Assembly (NCBI GenBank): GCA_947179155.2
Contig: OX359275.1
Location: 5,955,501-6,019,500 of the forward strand
Length of the DNA stretch: 64,000 nucleotides
Source of the DNA: Hedera helix
Lineage: Eukaryota; Streptophyta; Magnoliopsida; Apiales; Araliaceae
Direction: 5' to 3'
Below, in pieces: positions 11,396 through 24,336 of the stretch. The notes under the pieces are model-generated. The model was not told the origin of the DNA. It did not search any database and saw only the letters and a list, made by a program, of their open reading frames with translations. Positions within the stretch are counted from its first letter, which is position 1. Each line of letters starts with the position of its first letter. Position numbers and translations under genes: made by a program.

Positions 11396-11556
11396 GGAAA
11401 CTGATAGATCCACACTATTTTTTGATAGTTCCACATGGTGAACCCCACAAAAGTGTCACTATAGATGTATAACGACGGTTAAACCGTAGCTATAGGCATT
11501 TTTATGGGGTCTACCGTGTTGAACTGTCAAAAAATAGTGTGAAAATATCAATTTCC
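11396..11556. mobile_element. MITE, 161 bp, 8-bp TSD (family A copy 1)
   Basis: Long inverted arms: GGAAACTGATAGATCCACAC at the left, and at the right the complement of GGAAATTGATATTTTCACAC. The arms stay complementary for about 60 bp (both contain CTATTTTTTGA). It is flanked by the perfect direct repeat TATTTTAA at 11388-11395 and 11557-11564. The centre holds ACGACGGTTAAACCGTAGC, itself palindromic. No coding capacity. The superfamily is probably hAT or Mutator, judged from the 8-bp duplication. Confidence 0.8.
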
Positions 11557-11650
11557 TATTTTAACTATGGATACTTGTTCTTAATTAAGGAAAAATCTGA
11601 GTTTTTGTAATATATTTAGGACTGATGTTAAAAACAATTAAGGTAAGTCA

Positions 11651-12527
11651 CAAGGTTTTAAAACCCGGACCGGACAGATGGTTCAACCGGTAAAAATCAG
11701 AATCGGTTCGTGCTCCGGTCTGGTTTGGCCTATCTACCCAGTTTTTGTCAAAAACCTGCAAAACCTGGTGAACCGGAGGGTTGAACCGCTTGACCTAGTA
11801 AACCGGTCACTGGTTCACGAGTTTTACTGGTTCAAGATTTATATCTAAAAAAATACTAAATATAGAAATAAAAAAAATGAGATCAAGAAAATTTGAACAC
11901 TCACCGACATAAAAAAATCTAGCTTGAAGAGAAACACTGATCAATTGAATTTTTTTTTTTGAATCAAATGAGCAGCGGCTAAAGGAAATAAGAAAATTAT
12001 GAAGAGATAAAGAGAAAGAATGAGTGTGTGTGTGTATATATGTGTGTAGAGAGAGAAAATGAATTGGGGGAAAGGGTTACATACTTACCACCAGAGAGAT
12101 CGAAAATAGAAAATGGAGGGTGAGGTTCGCTAACATGTGTAGTGAAACGTGGACACCTGTCTAGAGTGATTAACAGATAAAAGAAGCATGGCTTGAAGAA
12201 CATTAATAATATTGATATGTTTCCTACAGGAGTTAAAGAAATAAAAAGTGAAAATAAAGAGGTGATTGTGGATAGGAAACATTATATTAAAGAGTATCGG
12301 CTCAGCCAAGGCCCATTTTAAAGAAGTAAGTGTGATTTTATATATGAGTATGGACATATAAATTATATTTCATTATATATAAATATATAAATTGGTTAAC
12401 TTTTAAATATTTATTACATATTAATGACGTCACTGGGTCAATAACGATTAAACTACTAGTTGAATCAGTGACCCATCTATTCGATACCTTTTCTGGTTCG
12501 ATTATCGGTCTGGGACTGAAAACCTTA
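11651..12527. mobile_element. Non-autonomous hAT-like element, 877 bp, perfect 8-bp TSD
   Basis: The ends are CAAGGTTTTAAAACCCGGAC and, reversed from the right end, TAAGGTTTTCAGTCCCAGAC. The element is flanked by GTAAGTCA at 11643-11650 and again at 12528-12535. The 8-bp duplication and CAAGG-like terminus fit the hAT superfamily. Subterminal regions repeat GGTTCAACCGG/CCGGTTCA-like words. I see no transposase frame. A GT/AG-rich low-complexity patch lies at 12020-12055. Confidence 0.85.
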
Positions 12528-12535
12528 GTAAGTCA

Positions 12536-13159
12536 ATAAAGTATTAAGATTATAAGGGTGGTGAGTATTAAGGCAAATAAAACAATGCTGGACAACTTAA
12601 AAGCTAGTTTGTCAAATAAAATTTTGGGAATATATTATAATGTATTGACAAATTGATTGTCTTGAATAAATTAAGTCATTGAAAGGCGTAAAATCACTCT
12701 TATAGAGATAATAAAGAGTATGGTGAGTAAGACATATATACTATTTTTATTTAATGTGAAATCTTTAAAATAATTTTTGGTATCATAGATGGAGTTCTTA
12801 ATCAAATAGTTCTTCTAATTCTCTTTTCAGTTGGAGACCAAAAGAAAATATAGTCTTAATCATTTAAAGTTTTCAGTTGTCCTAAAGATGTAAAATTATG
12901 TTATCTAATTTTACAAGACAAACTACAGATTTACTTTGTTGCTTACCCAAATCATTTAGAGGGTCATACTTTACTAAAGGACGTACTGGAATTATGAAAT
13001 TATAGACAACAAAGTTATTGGAACTTAGTGTAGCCAAACATAATAATTGTTCTCACATCGTTCATTTAATAACCAAGACATTATGTAATTTTTGGATTAA
13101 TGAAATGAAGGTTAATTACAAATTTTAAGGTGATTAATTTAAATGATTATGTGATTATG

Positions 13160-13162
<3 letters not shown>
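12536..13162. other. AT-rich stretch, nothing identified
   Basis: No coding frame, terminal repeat or clear transposon edge was seen. It is continuous with the flank left of 11643 if the hAT element is removed. Confidence 0.4.

Positions 13163-13231
<69 letters not shown>
13163..13231. repeat. (AT)n microsatellite, about 34 units
   Basis: Uninterrupted AT dinucleotide tract. Confidence 0.97.
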
Positions 13232-13233
<2 letters not shown>

Positions 13234-13259
13234 AGATGAATGGAAAGCATGACTAATTA

Positions 13260-16200
13260 ATTAAGCTTGAGTTATGATTTAGCCAAGCTTGAATGAGATA
13301 AGGAAAGGCTAAATTGAATTATAATTTAGGCCTCATGACCAGTATAATAAATATGGTTATGAAGCTAATGGACTAGTTTAAGTATTAAGCCCAAGAAGTA
13401 ATACAATAAGAAGGAATGAAAGTAGCCCAATATGCCTAATTGTGTGTAATAAGATTAAATGTGTTAAAGACTAATGTGTTTGTAAATCAAAGTCCAAGAG
13501 AAATTAAAATGCGAGCCCAAGTTAGTTAAGGTTGAAGATGAATTACATAGGCCAATAAGAATTAAGTGCTAGCCCAATTAATTGGCCAATTTGGAGTCCA
13601 ATTTCTAGATGCGTTGGAGGATAAAAAAAATAATTTAAAATAGGCTAGCAATCCGGCCATGCTCCATCATTCCCCTAAAATTAGAGCCATCATGATGATT
13701 TTAATAAAATAAGTGAGGTTAAGTATTCTTTTAACCTAACCCCAATTAACTGTTGGTTAATAATTAGCTTGGTTGAATAAATACATATATATTATACATG
13801 TATAAGGATGGTATATACACTTGGAAGTTCCCTATAAAAAGGGCTCTTCCAAGTCATTTTAAAAAGGTAACTTCATTTGGGAAAAGTAGAGAGAAATGAG
13901 AGAAAAGAGAAAGGTAACTTCATTTGGTGAAGCAAGAAGCTCTGCCAAGGAGAGGAAGGTGGAGAGCCTAAACCATTTCTTTGCAAGAAAGAAGAAAGCT
14001 ACAAGAAGGTATAACCCTAAATCTCTAAGTTAAGCTAGTATAATCTAGTTTGTAGTAAGATTTTGCATGCTTGATTGTGGGAGGATCTTGTGTGTGGGAA
14101 TTATGGTGGATTTTGAAGATATAAAGTGATTTTGGATGGAGATTATATGATATCATGTGTTAAAATGTGTAAAAACTTAAAGTGAAAAGGAAATAATAAT
14201 ATAAACGATTTATCAGGAAAAAAACCCTAAAATAAAAGTGGATCGAATGAAAAATATTAAATTTTCAATTTATGGTGATTTTTCTACCAAAATAATTCAA
14301 ACTGTCAAAAAACTATCGAATTCCGTGACCTAGACTATTTTGGGGGACCTAACCAGTCATATTAAATCCAGTATTTTGGATTCAAAAAATATATGTTATA
14401 GCCAAGATCTTGTCCAAAATTGAGTTCAATTCGACTTCGAATGAGTAAGATATGACCAATCAAACTTTTAAGGTGAACCTAAAAAAATTGAAGTTTTGTA
14501 ACTCCAATTTAGTTGAAATATTTACTGAAAGTTCACATTGATATTTTAAAGTTAGTGTATAAATGTCAGAATTTGTGGATAAAATCTCAAATTATGAAAA
14601 ATGTTATAATTTTGTACATAAACGACCCTTTTAAAAATAGTAAACGACGTTGGAAAATTAAAATAAAAATATTGTGTGTAAAATATTGTTAAATAAGTGA
14701 TTCCAAAAGGAATAAAAATATTAAAATTTTTAAGTATTTTTAATAAATAAGATTGAGTTAAGAAAATTAAGGAAACTAATTAAAGAGAAATCAAAAAATG
14801 TTGTAATTTAATATTACCGTCAAATATGTGATAAAAATGGATAAATAAGACTTATTAAGAATATTATGGTCATTTTTATGATCATGTTATGTTAACAAGG
14901 AAACAATAATGATTAGATGTGAAACTACTTATGAAAATTGATTAATAAATACTATCAAAAAATAAATAGTAAATAAGAAGTGATAAACAAAAAAAAAATT
15001 ATTTTTTTGAATCCCCTATATGAACTAAGTAAATGAAGGAAGAATTTAAACGAAAGACATAAAATTATTTTATGTGACTATTAAATAACGAATGATAATA
15101 AAAAGTACTTAAACAAATAAGGTAATAAAGAATACTTTATTTGTGGAGATTAAATAATAAATATTAATTTTAATTGGAGCATAAAGGTAATTGCTAAACA
15201 AATAAAATATCAACGAAGATTATTTTATTTGTGGAACGTGAAGATGAGAACTACTATAAAATGGTGATAAGAATAGTTGGCGAACCACAACTATATGTGT
15301 CTGCAATTAAATAAATAAAATAATAATAGTTATTATTTGTGGACAATGGATAAAATATTTATGGGTAATTAATTAAGGAGGGTCCAGTTATGAGTCAATT
15401 GTATGTTAAGTTATAAATCGATTTAGGAATTATATATGGTATGATAAAGACTAACTAGTAGGCCGAATTATAAAACATATAGGTCATCCGGAGGACGTTA
15501 GCATAGAGTTGAGCAGAGCGGACGAGACATGCAAGTATTCTAACTTGTACCATTTATTGTTTTGTACAAGTAATCAATACTCTATATTAATTAAAAGATT
15601 ATTCATATTGAACTCAAATATCGATGTTCATGTTTATATTCATGAAAGATTAATTTTAGATCCGAATGTTGACTTTGAAATCTAAATTATTCATACTTGA
15701 ATGTTATAAAATATTACTCGAATTCTAATGTGTAGTCATGTGTCTATGCCATTTGATTCGGCAAGACAAATTATGATTAAAATCAATCATATTCTTGAGA
15801 GAAATGTTTATGCCATTTGATTCGGGAAGACAGATAATGAGATAAAATCATTTATTTATTAGACAACGATCCAAATCAATTGTCGTAGTGCGGACCCTTG
15901 TATTATGTTGAGTCGAACAACCCTCATAGCATGGGTATTACTATTTTATGTCGGTAAACTGACACACGCGAATTGCATGTCTAAACGTTATGTATAATTA
16001 AGGCATGATGGGGTGGTCACCTCATGTATTTGTTATCCTAAGGTTTTCAGTTAAACACTGATAAGCCTTGCATGGGTTTACTGTCCATATTGACCACTCA
16101 GTGATAAGAATATTTAAATTCCGATGCATGTTGATATTAACTTATTATCGTTAAATTATTTTGTTCATGTCATAAATCATCATTTAAGATTTAAGATAAT

Positions 16201-16571
16201 GAGTTTTTTTTATTCATGATTATTGTTACTTATTGTCTATAGTTGTTGAGTAAACTTGTTGCTCATTCTTGCTTTTCTTTAAATGTTACAGTTAAAACCG
16301 AAAAATCCGATGGTTCCAAAAAGGACAAGTGAAAGGAAAAAGTCGAGGAGTGATAAATTTATATATTACTTATGTATTAAATTTTTTGTAACAAGACTTA
16401 TATTACCTTCGATTTAAGTTAAGTAATGTTGTAGTGAAGGTTGCGTAAATCTGGGACGATTATATGTTAATGTAAATCTTATGCGATGAGTGGATGTTCA
16501 GTTATGATGTATGTCTTGGATCGTGAGCACCAAGTTCGATGTAGAGGTACACCAAATTTGGGGGCGTCACA
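13260..16571 (+). mobile_element. LTR (solo or remnant) of a Ty3/gypsy-type element, left edge uncertain
   Basis: The right edge reads TTTGGGGGCGTCACA, ending at 16571. The independently delimited solo LTR at 34156-37055 ends in nearly the same way. A TATA-like CCCTATAAAAAGGG at 13830-13843 is followed by a purine-rich leader, as expected of an LTR promoter. There is no coding frame over 3.3 kb. I could not find a matching TG start or a target duplication, so the left limit is a guess. Confidence 0.5.
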
Positions 16572-17730
16572 GTTAGAGATAGTAAGAAGTCTGAGGTGAC
16601 TGTGATATTTTTATTAATTTTCTTTTCCTATATGGATGTATTCTACAAAAAAAAAATTCCAGTCATAACTAAAAACTATAAAATCTATTTAGGATAGAAC
16701 AATTGCAATATTGGTTGCGTGTTAACTCTAATAATTTATTTATGTGTTGTTTTTATTATTCACTCAAATTTGTGGTAATATGCAATAAGAGATAAGATTC
16801 AATTAATGAGACATTACAGTGATTGAAAACTTATTGAAATGCTTAAGGTTTTAATAACTGATTGTAATGATCATGCGGTATAGACCCAAAGGGCCTATAT
16901 TTATACATTCTCAAACAAGTTTTCAAATAGTAGCGTTTTAAATTTCATAATGTAGTAAATTTCATTCGATTTCAAATAAAATTTAGTAAATTATTGTATA
17001 TATCACAAAGTCAGTGGGAGAATAGTTATTATTCCACAATGTCAGTGAGAGCAAATTAAATATATTATTTGTTTGACATAAATGACCTTAGTAATATATT
17101 TATCTTTTGGCATTGGCATCTATATCGTTTATTCACATTTTTTGTTGAGTTCTTCCAAATGACACATATAGATTATAAACCTGAGAATATTTTGATTCCA
17201 CAGGTGATAGCTGAATGTAAAGGATTGTCTTAAGACAATATTAAGGGGAAGCCATAAGAAAATATCGTATACTAGTTCAGTGTGATAATCTAATATGCTC
17301 AAGTGTGTACTAGGACATACATTGTTTCTATAATGAATCTTCATAACAATATCAGTTGAACCCTAATAACGATCATAGGGAGTTTCTAAGACAGTTTTAA
17401 CGTACTTAAGTGTAACAAGAGATTATATGCTGATATACATGTAAGTTGAGTACTTTTAACTAGTACAGTTTTACTTTACTAGCAATATGGAAGAACTAAA
17501 GTCCACATCAAATTTTATGTGTTTTGGTACAGTTGGAGCAATTTATTTGAAAAGTTATAAATAAATTTTATGATATGCAATTAATCAAAACACTCGAGTT
17601 ATTTTACTTAGGAACCTCACAAAAGATTTTTGTTGTTTGATGATTTTAAATTTAGACTCATCCAGTTGTACTATGATAATAGTTTTATTGTAGGCTTTGT
17701 TAATAGTTTTAATGTAACACAACAGTTAAA
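16572..17730. other. AT-rich transposon debris without a recognisable frame
   Basis: Nothing reads as protein. Two short near-repeats (CACAAAGTCAGTGGGAGAATA at 17005 and CACAATGTCAGTGAGAGC at 17035) resemble polypurine tracts, which fits copia debris, but this is weak. Confidence 0.3.
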
Positions 17731-17880
17731 CACATAAAGTTAAATAATGTGACTTTCAAGAAAAAGGTCAGCATAGGTGATCTTACAGTAGAACATATTT
17801 GTAAGGATGACATGGTTGCTAACTCCTAAACTAAAAATTTTCACCTTGTATCTTTAGATAAATATGTTGTTTGCGTGCGC
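17731..17880 (+). pseudogene. Ty1/copia pol remnant, RNase H C-terminal end
   Basis: The plus-strand translation HIKLNNVTFKKKVSIGDLTV followed by EHICKDDMVANS, a TAA, then TKNFHL aligns with the end of copia RNase H. There the pattern is HI(D/E)xKYHF, then a basic/acidic stretch, then the DxLTKPL motif. The stop replaces the residue before T-K. The rest of pol is not recognisable upstream. Confidence 0.5.
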
Positions 17881-18075
17881 GTAAATGTATCATGGGATGT
17901 GTTTGTTCAGTGTGAGTTATATAGTTTGCTCTTATAAAGTTTTTCATATGTAATAATTACTTTCGGTAATATAAAATATTATAATGAATGTCTTTTGCAT
18001 GCAACTAAAGAAAATAAATGATAATTTTTGCTAGCTATTGTATTTAATACGTAGGTATATTATATATGTAGATAC

Positions 18076-18314
18076 AAGATATGCAAAGTTCATCAGAACC
18101 ATAAAGTGATGACTGATGACAAGATAAGCAATGAGGATTCAATTCGGGAGTTATAGAATCGCCACAGTTTAGCTTATCTGGTATGTCTTGTGACATATAA
18201 GTAAATTTTGTAATAATAAAGTTATGATATACAAGGTTCATTGGAACCATAAAATAATGACTGAGGACAACATAACAAATAAGAATTTAATTCCGGAGTT
18301 ATCGGGTCGTCACA
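18076..18314 (+). repeat. Tandem pair of about 152-bp units, LTR-end-like
   Basis: The block starting ATGCAAAGTTCATCAGAACC at about 18080 recurs as ATACAAGGTTCATTGGAACC at about 18230. Both blocks run through TTCAATTCGGGAGTTAT-like text. The second copy ends GGGTCGTCACA at 18314, resembling the gypsy LTR ends elsewhere in the window. Confidence 0.6.
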
Positions 18315-18562
18315 CTACCATATTAAATCTATGTTAGTAAAGTTAAAAACCTTTGTGACCCTGTTTGGCTCAATGTCGATTAAAAGATTCGGTTACCTCC
18401 ATAATTCAGGGTTTGAGAATCTATGAGGATTGACTTTTAGAATAGTTACTAGACCAATGGTTTTATCAAAAACGTGTATAAAGTTTTAAAGTTTTTGATT
18501 AGCCAATGATTTATTTTTCTATATAAAAGTATTTTATAATTAATGAAAATCAAGTGGGAAAG

Positions 18563-19014
18563 TGTAATATTATTTTATGTAATATTATTTATGGGATAAT
18601 ATTAATTCTATATATTAAACCACACTAATTGATTGGTCTAATTAAACGTAACATGTGAACTTTAATCTAGTCGAATATGGACCGACTAGTGTGAGTTATT
18701 TAAGTAACAGTTTGGACTTGTGATGAGTAGGTCCACTTGCATTATTAATCAAAATTATTATAAATAAGAAACTAGATCATCTCCCTTATCATACACGTAT
18801 AAAAATTTCATAATACCAATAAAGTTATTGAGAGTTTTGTATCAAGCTAGTATTTAGAGTATTAAGGGAGTAGTAATTTATTCATCTAGAAGAGACCAAT
18901 TCCGTTGCGTTCGTAATGAATTCCAAACAATATACATTATAATGTTATTATTTTTCAATATATTTTAAGTGTTATTTTCTTATTTATATTTAAGGACAAA
19001 ATCACTGATTACTG
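18563..19014 (+). repeat. Probable copia 3' LTR with polypurine tract
   Basis: A polypurine-like AAGTGGGAAAG at 18552-18562 immediately precedes TGTAATATTATTTTATG, a usual arrangement at a copia 3' LTR. It lies downstream of the RNase H remnant on the same strand. The right limit is set at the MULE target site and may be truncated. No second LTR was found. Confidence 0.4.
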
Positions 19015-19024
19015 ATTAATTCTT

Positions 19025-19189
19025 GGCAAAACTAGCTTTTTAGCCACTGAACATGTCGTTTTTTTTGCATTAAGCCATTAAACTTTTAATTTTTTGTAAT
19101 TAGACCATTATACTAATTAAAAATTTTCAATCAAGCCATTATGTTAAAATTAGCTAACAGACGTTAGCTGATTATCAGACGTGGCATTA
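19025..19189 (+). repeat. MULE left TIR
   Basis: Starts GGCAAAACTAGCTTTTTAGC and runs to the ATTATCAGAC region. It matches the complement of 24337-24498 with scattered substitutions and small gaps; AATTAGACCATTATACTAAT is identical in both arms. Confidence 0.92.
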
Positions 19190-19461
19190 CGTGGCATTAT
19201 ATGAAAAATGTTAAATGACCTAAAAATGCGTTGTGGCTTGAGCTGGAGAGAAGATCATGCCTGAGTCACATGCTCTACTATGTTTTAATGAAACACTGAA
19301 GCCGTATGCCTTATTTGTTCCAAACTAGAAGCTATGCTCTACTGATGAACTAGGGTTTGAAGACAGACTATCGATCGATTGAAGGTCGATTGGTGTGAAA
19401 AGTTTGGGGCTTTTGCTAGGTCGCCATCTCATCCCTATTCCGAAGCTGTGTGAAGTGAGTA

Positions 19462-20221
19462 ATGTCCTCGTCTTTGTCTAGGTCATCAAAGATTGGTCCC
19501 GAGGTGAAATGTTATTGTAATGTTGTTGCTAAAAAGTGCACATCTACAAAGGAAAAAACAAAAGGAAAGTGATTCCTTAGGTGTTGAAATTATTATGTAA
19601 GCATATGGCCTGTTTTTATTTTAGTTTTTTGTAACAAAAAAGAATTCCGATGATATTGGGTATAAAAAAATTGCCAGAAACTTGGTTATAGTTAGTTGAT
19701 TTTAGTCTGTTTAAGTAGTTAAGATTTTCATGGTAATTGTTATAGTTGGTTGCTTTATGCCAGTTTCATTTATTTATATTTTTCTGAGTTTAGTTTTGCC
19801 TAATTTTTTGATTAACCATTTTTTTGTGGTATTTGTATGTATGATTGGCTTAATTTAAGCTTTAATTATTATTTTTTTATTTAACATTTTTATTGCTGGG
19901 TAGGATATTGGTCAATTCTATGGATTCTTTGAGTGGTTGGACATGCCTGTTGGTGATTCTTCAACTTAGATGGCTGTAAAAGCATATAATAATGAAGTCA
20001 TTAGTTCAGTAAAATGTACCAGTGACAAAATCATACTCCTAACTAAAAGAGTTGAAAAGCTGGGTGAAAAGTTACAAAAAATAGAGAATAAAGCACTAAA
20101 ATGATAGTTGAAAGCTGTTAAATTAGAGGAGACATATAGGAAACAACAATTGTGCATTGTAATATCTTGGATGATTACGTTTGCCGTAATAAGTTTTAGT
20201 TGTATTGTTTTGTACAACTAA
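19462..20221 (+). pseudogene. GRF zinc finger / coiled-coil / membrane-anchor gene inside the MULE
   Basis: Two exons: 19462-19596 and 19904-20221, with donor TAT|GTAAGC and acceptor GGTAG|GAT, phase 0, total 150 codons plus stop. Exon 1 gives CYCNVVAKKCTSTKE, the first half of a GRF finger (CxCG...T). After the splice comes FLRC...NYYDIGQFYGFFEWLD, the second half (RxFxxC...CGFFxWxD), with the third Cys changed to Tyr. Next is a charged heptad-like stretch (LTKRVEKLGEKLQKIEN). The C terminus is one hydrophobic segment of about 21 residues (LCIVISWMITFAVISFSCIV). Five in-frame stops (TGA after K36 and C41, TAG, then TGA-TAG) make it a pseudogene; two TGA sit where Arg (CGA) would be expected. 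Small plant proteins with this three-part plan exist; the function is unknown to me. Confidence 0.75.
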
Positions 20222-20668
20222 AGTTTTTATGTTATAAGATGCCAATGAATAAATTATGTTTCATTGATTCAGTGAATTGTGATGCAGTTATTCAATGCAT
20301 TCTAGTTGAGTGTTTGAATGAGTTCATTCTGTTATTCCTTCACCTAGTATAATTTTGTTGAATAAATCTAAGTCCATATTACACCATAACTTATATTCAA
20401 CTTGTCATTCTAAAAACAGTCCATTTCAAAACCACAATAAACTTGATTAACCACATTCATTATAAAAATAGTTTTCCACATTCAGTTTAATAGGCACACA
20501 TTTGAAGTTTGATATCCATTCTAAAAACTAGAACATTCGAATCTAGTACATTCAGTTTAACATCTATTCCCCAAAATAGTACATCCACAATAGTAGTACA
20601 GCAGTTTGAACTAGTACATATGGCCAAAACTAAAACAACAGTTTGAACTGCATAAAACTACATCAATC

Positions 20669-23663
20669 CTACATCAGTTTCCCCCCAGTTGAAGTGTTTC
20701 CTGCATCTGTAGCATTGGTTTTCCTTTTTATCTGATTACCAAAAAAAAAAGAGTTGAGACACAATCACTGAAATTTTAGCTATTAAGTTAATCAAAGCTA
20801 GATAATTAAGTGCACTTACAACCAACTTGGCAATTCTGAATCCACTATGGCTGACTTGAGTGGCTTGAGTGTGCTGACTTTCTTGTTCAGTTGTTGACTT
20901 ACACCCCAGTTTGTTATGACCATACTGTTTGCATTTTGAACATCTCATTGGTGTACCCTTCCCGGACATCTTATTCTTATTCTTTGGCTCTTCACTTGCA
21001 TCATTTCTTCTATTTTTCTTTCATTTGCCAACCACCCTCTTTGCAATTGGTGGCAAAAAGGTTTGTAAATGAGTCTCTGACCAATCATTTTTACCACTCG
21101 TTTGCTTTAATAAATGATTATAAGACTCTAAATATGTATCTTTGTAGTATCAATGGCCACATAATCTTCTAATGGCCTCTCCATGAATAAAATTCCAGTA
21201 ACTGCATGGTGGCAAGGAATCCCAGATAGTTGCCAAATTTCACAATAACATGTTTTTTCCTCTATGTTTACTTTATACTTGTCATTCCTATTAATGACCT
21301 CAAACTGGTGTCCCCCCATCCCATTCATGTTCACAATATCTTATCAATTCAACTGCATTGTTCAATTTTTTCAATATTCTGGGACATAGTTTTCCATCCT
21401 TTTTCAACATGTCATCCCTCTTAATATGGATCATCCCTATAACTTGTGTCTTTATATCTTCAAGCATGGTCAGAATAGGCTTATACCGAGCATCAAGTAT
21501 CCAACTATTGAAGCATTCACTTATGTTGTTAGTGACCACATCACAGTTAGTATAAGTTCTGAAAAAAACCTTACTCCACATTTTGGGTTGGTGCTTAAGT
21601 AAAGCAGCATGAATATTTTTAGATTCTTTTCTAATGTCTGTCATAGCTATTCTAAATTCAACAGGATTATTTGCCTTTGAGGCCTTCCAAAACATGCACT
21701 TCAAAGCCTGCCCTGGGTATAATTTTCTCCAATTATCATAGATGTGTCTAGCACAACATCTATGCTCTGCTTCAGGCATTATCTCCTCAATGGTAGGCAT
21801 CAATCCCTAATATAGGACAAAATATGACTTAACTGACATAAATGCTAAAATCCTTAACTGCTGAAATGGATGATAAATGAATAACAGTTGAAATGAATGC
21901 ATAATTAATGAATTTAAAATGTATATTTACCTTTTGTTGGTCAGTAATTACAGTTAATCTAACTCCAAGGTCTATCCCAATGTCATCAAATAATAGTTTG
22001 AGAAACCAGGACCAGGAGTCCTTATTTTCACTCTCAATCACAGCCCAAACAATAGGGAACATCTAGTTGTTCCCGTCTCTCCCCACCGTAGACAACAATT
22101 CCCCTCGACAATATGTTTTAAGGAAGCAACCATCTAGTCCTATAGCAGGTCTACACCCAGCCAACCAATTCTGTTTAATTGCATCAAAACAAATGTAAAA
22201 TCTCTGGAACCTATGTGGAGTATCTAGGTCACTACATATGTTAATAGTGCTACCAGGATTAGTTTCTATGATCTCTTGTCCATAGTCCTAAACTATTTCA
22301 TAATATTCTTTTATAGCATGCTCAAGCTCTGGCAAAGCTAATTTTTTTTAACTTTAAAGCACTGTGACATTGTGCTTTTCAAACCAAATCTTTTTGTCAT
22401 TGTATCTTGTAATTCCCTCAACCTTATTCTAGGTTTTGATTTGATTGTATTCCCAAACTTTTCAGCCAGCCACTTTGCTCTCACTAACTTTATCTTTGAA
22501 ACTCTAATGCAACAATGAATGTCTTCAATGCTTTTGATCTTAAATGATCTTTCATTATCCACATAACTAACCCAAAGATTTCATGGACAGTTCTTTGCAC
22601 ACCTTGCTTGGAGTCTTGTCTTTTCATTAATTGGTATAGTAATAGCTTTTTCCTTACCCACATCATAGTTGATTAAAGCCTATCTAAGCTGCTCAACCCC
22701 TATGAATGTCATAGTTAGTTCAAATTTTATTTCTTTCATAAGGGTGTTAGGATTAAAAACAGGATGCACAACTCTCTTTTTTTTGTTTGCTTCTTCACCT
22801 TCCCACTCACTGTTAGAACTGCTTTGTGGGGTAGTAGGGGTAGATCCATATCTGGGTCCTCATAGTCACTGGTCTAGGTTGTCATTCCAGTAGTCCCAAA
22901 CATACCATCCTCATCTGACTCCTCATAGTAAGTAGGTTCTTCATAACCATCTTCAATAATATCAACTTTTTTTCTTTGGACTTACAACTTTTCCTTTTTG
23001 GTTTTTTGGGAGACAATTTTCTTTTTCTAGACATTCTTGCAATTTGACTCCCATTTGCAGAGCTAGCTTCAGTCCCAATAGGTTGAACATTAACTGACCC
23101 ACTTTCCAGAACTGTCTCATCATCTAACTGAACCTCACACTCTACCTCAAGCTCTCTTTGCTTAGTAGTCTTGATTTCTTTTTGTTTTTTTGTCTAGCTT
23201 TGATCAAATCTACATCTCCATCATCAGAAGAAGAATTAGTGGTTGTAAGCTCTATATCATTATCAGACTGAGTTTCACTTTCTGATTCTTCATTGTCCAT
23301 TTCAAGCATAGGTGCATCCATGGTGACGTCAAACTTACCATCCTTTATTTCACTTAATTTTTCATCAGCATCATGATCATGGTAAATATCAACTGAACAA
23401 ATTTTTTCAGCTTGTTCAATCAATAATCTTACGCTATGATCATCATATATCAGTTCTAAACCAACTTCAAACCTCATCCCTGATATGCTAAAGTATATAA
23501 CAACTTTTTTGTAGCCTAAGTTCTTGGGTAAATCCAATAACTTCTACATATTTAATCAGTTACCATCAACATCATGATAATATTTACATGTACATTCATA
23601 ATGGTATATGGGTGTGTCCACAAATTTGCCACCATGGTTCAGTTTTATTGCAAATAACAACAT
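20669..23663 (-). pseudogene. mudrA-like MULE transposase
   Basis: The likely start is the ATG at 23663 (MLLFAIKLNHGGKFVDTPIY), typical of plant MULE N termini. It is followed by an acidic linker (23142-23537), the MuDR DNA-binding domain (22338-22562: FGNTIKSKPRIRLRELQD), and the MULE catalytic domain (about 21300-22300). That domain shows IGLDGCFLKTYCRGELLSTV, FPIVWAVIESENKDSW, RLTVITDQQKG and HRCCARHIYDNW. Then come a SWIM zinc finger (CYCEIWQLSGIPCHHA, about 21190-21250) and a CCHC knuckle (RCSKCKQYGHNKLGCK, about 20890-20945). A short last exon after TGGTAATCAG ends at 20669. Introns occur near 21805-21940 and 20720-20815. Breaks: stops near 23570, 23555, 22290 and 22063, and frame changes near 21310 and 21120. 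It would cut and paste the MULE by binding its TIRs. Confidence 0.9.
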
Positions 23664-24336
23664 CTGCAATTAAGAAATTCAAAATATTTTTAATTTAATT
23701 TTAGTCAAAAAATCAACAAATTTTAAATATTATAAATTCAATTTCAATCAAAAAATCAAAGTGGAAAAAACACCAACAGTTGATGCCTTAAGAAATTCCT
23801 AAAACATAATAAAGGCAAATACATATCACACAACAACATGTGTCTTAAAAACTTTACATTATTAAATTAAAAACCCACAAAATATGTCTTAAAAACTTCA
23901 CATTGTTAAATTAAAAATCCTAAAAATGATATTATCTAAGCCCCAAATGGCAGATATCTTTGATTAACAATTTTTGACAACATAACATATACAACCTTCC
24001 ATGTACATCGAATGATCATAGACAAACTAAATTAAAACTCAAAAATAGCACATACGGTGTTTGGAGTCATATATATCTCTAATTAACAATTTTTGTTAGA
24101 GTAATAACCCTTACTCGCTCTCGTTGTTTCTCCAATTTCTCAGTACCAGCAAAGCCCAGACTGGTTCCACTAAGAACCCTAGGTTCCTTTCTTTCCCCAA
24201 TTTGTTCTCACTAAGTATGGAACGAAAATGAGAGCATTTCGTCTCTAATTAGAAGTTAAGTTTAGGTCACGTAAGTAGGAGGTGTGTCATTTTTGCCAAG
24301 TTAGAACACATATTTCCAGGTCATTCTCTATTAAAA

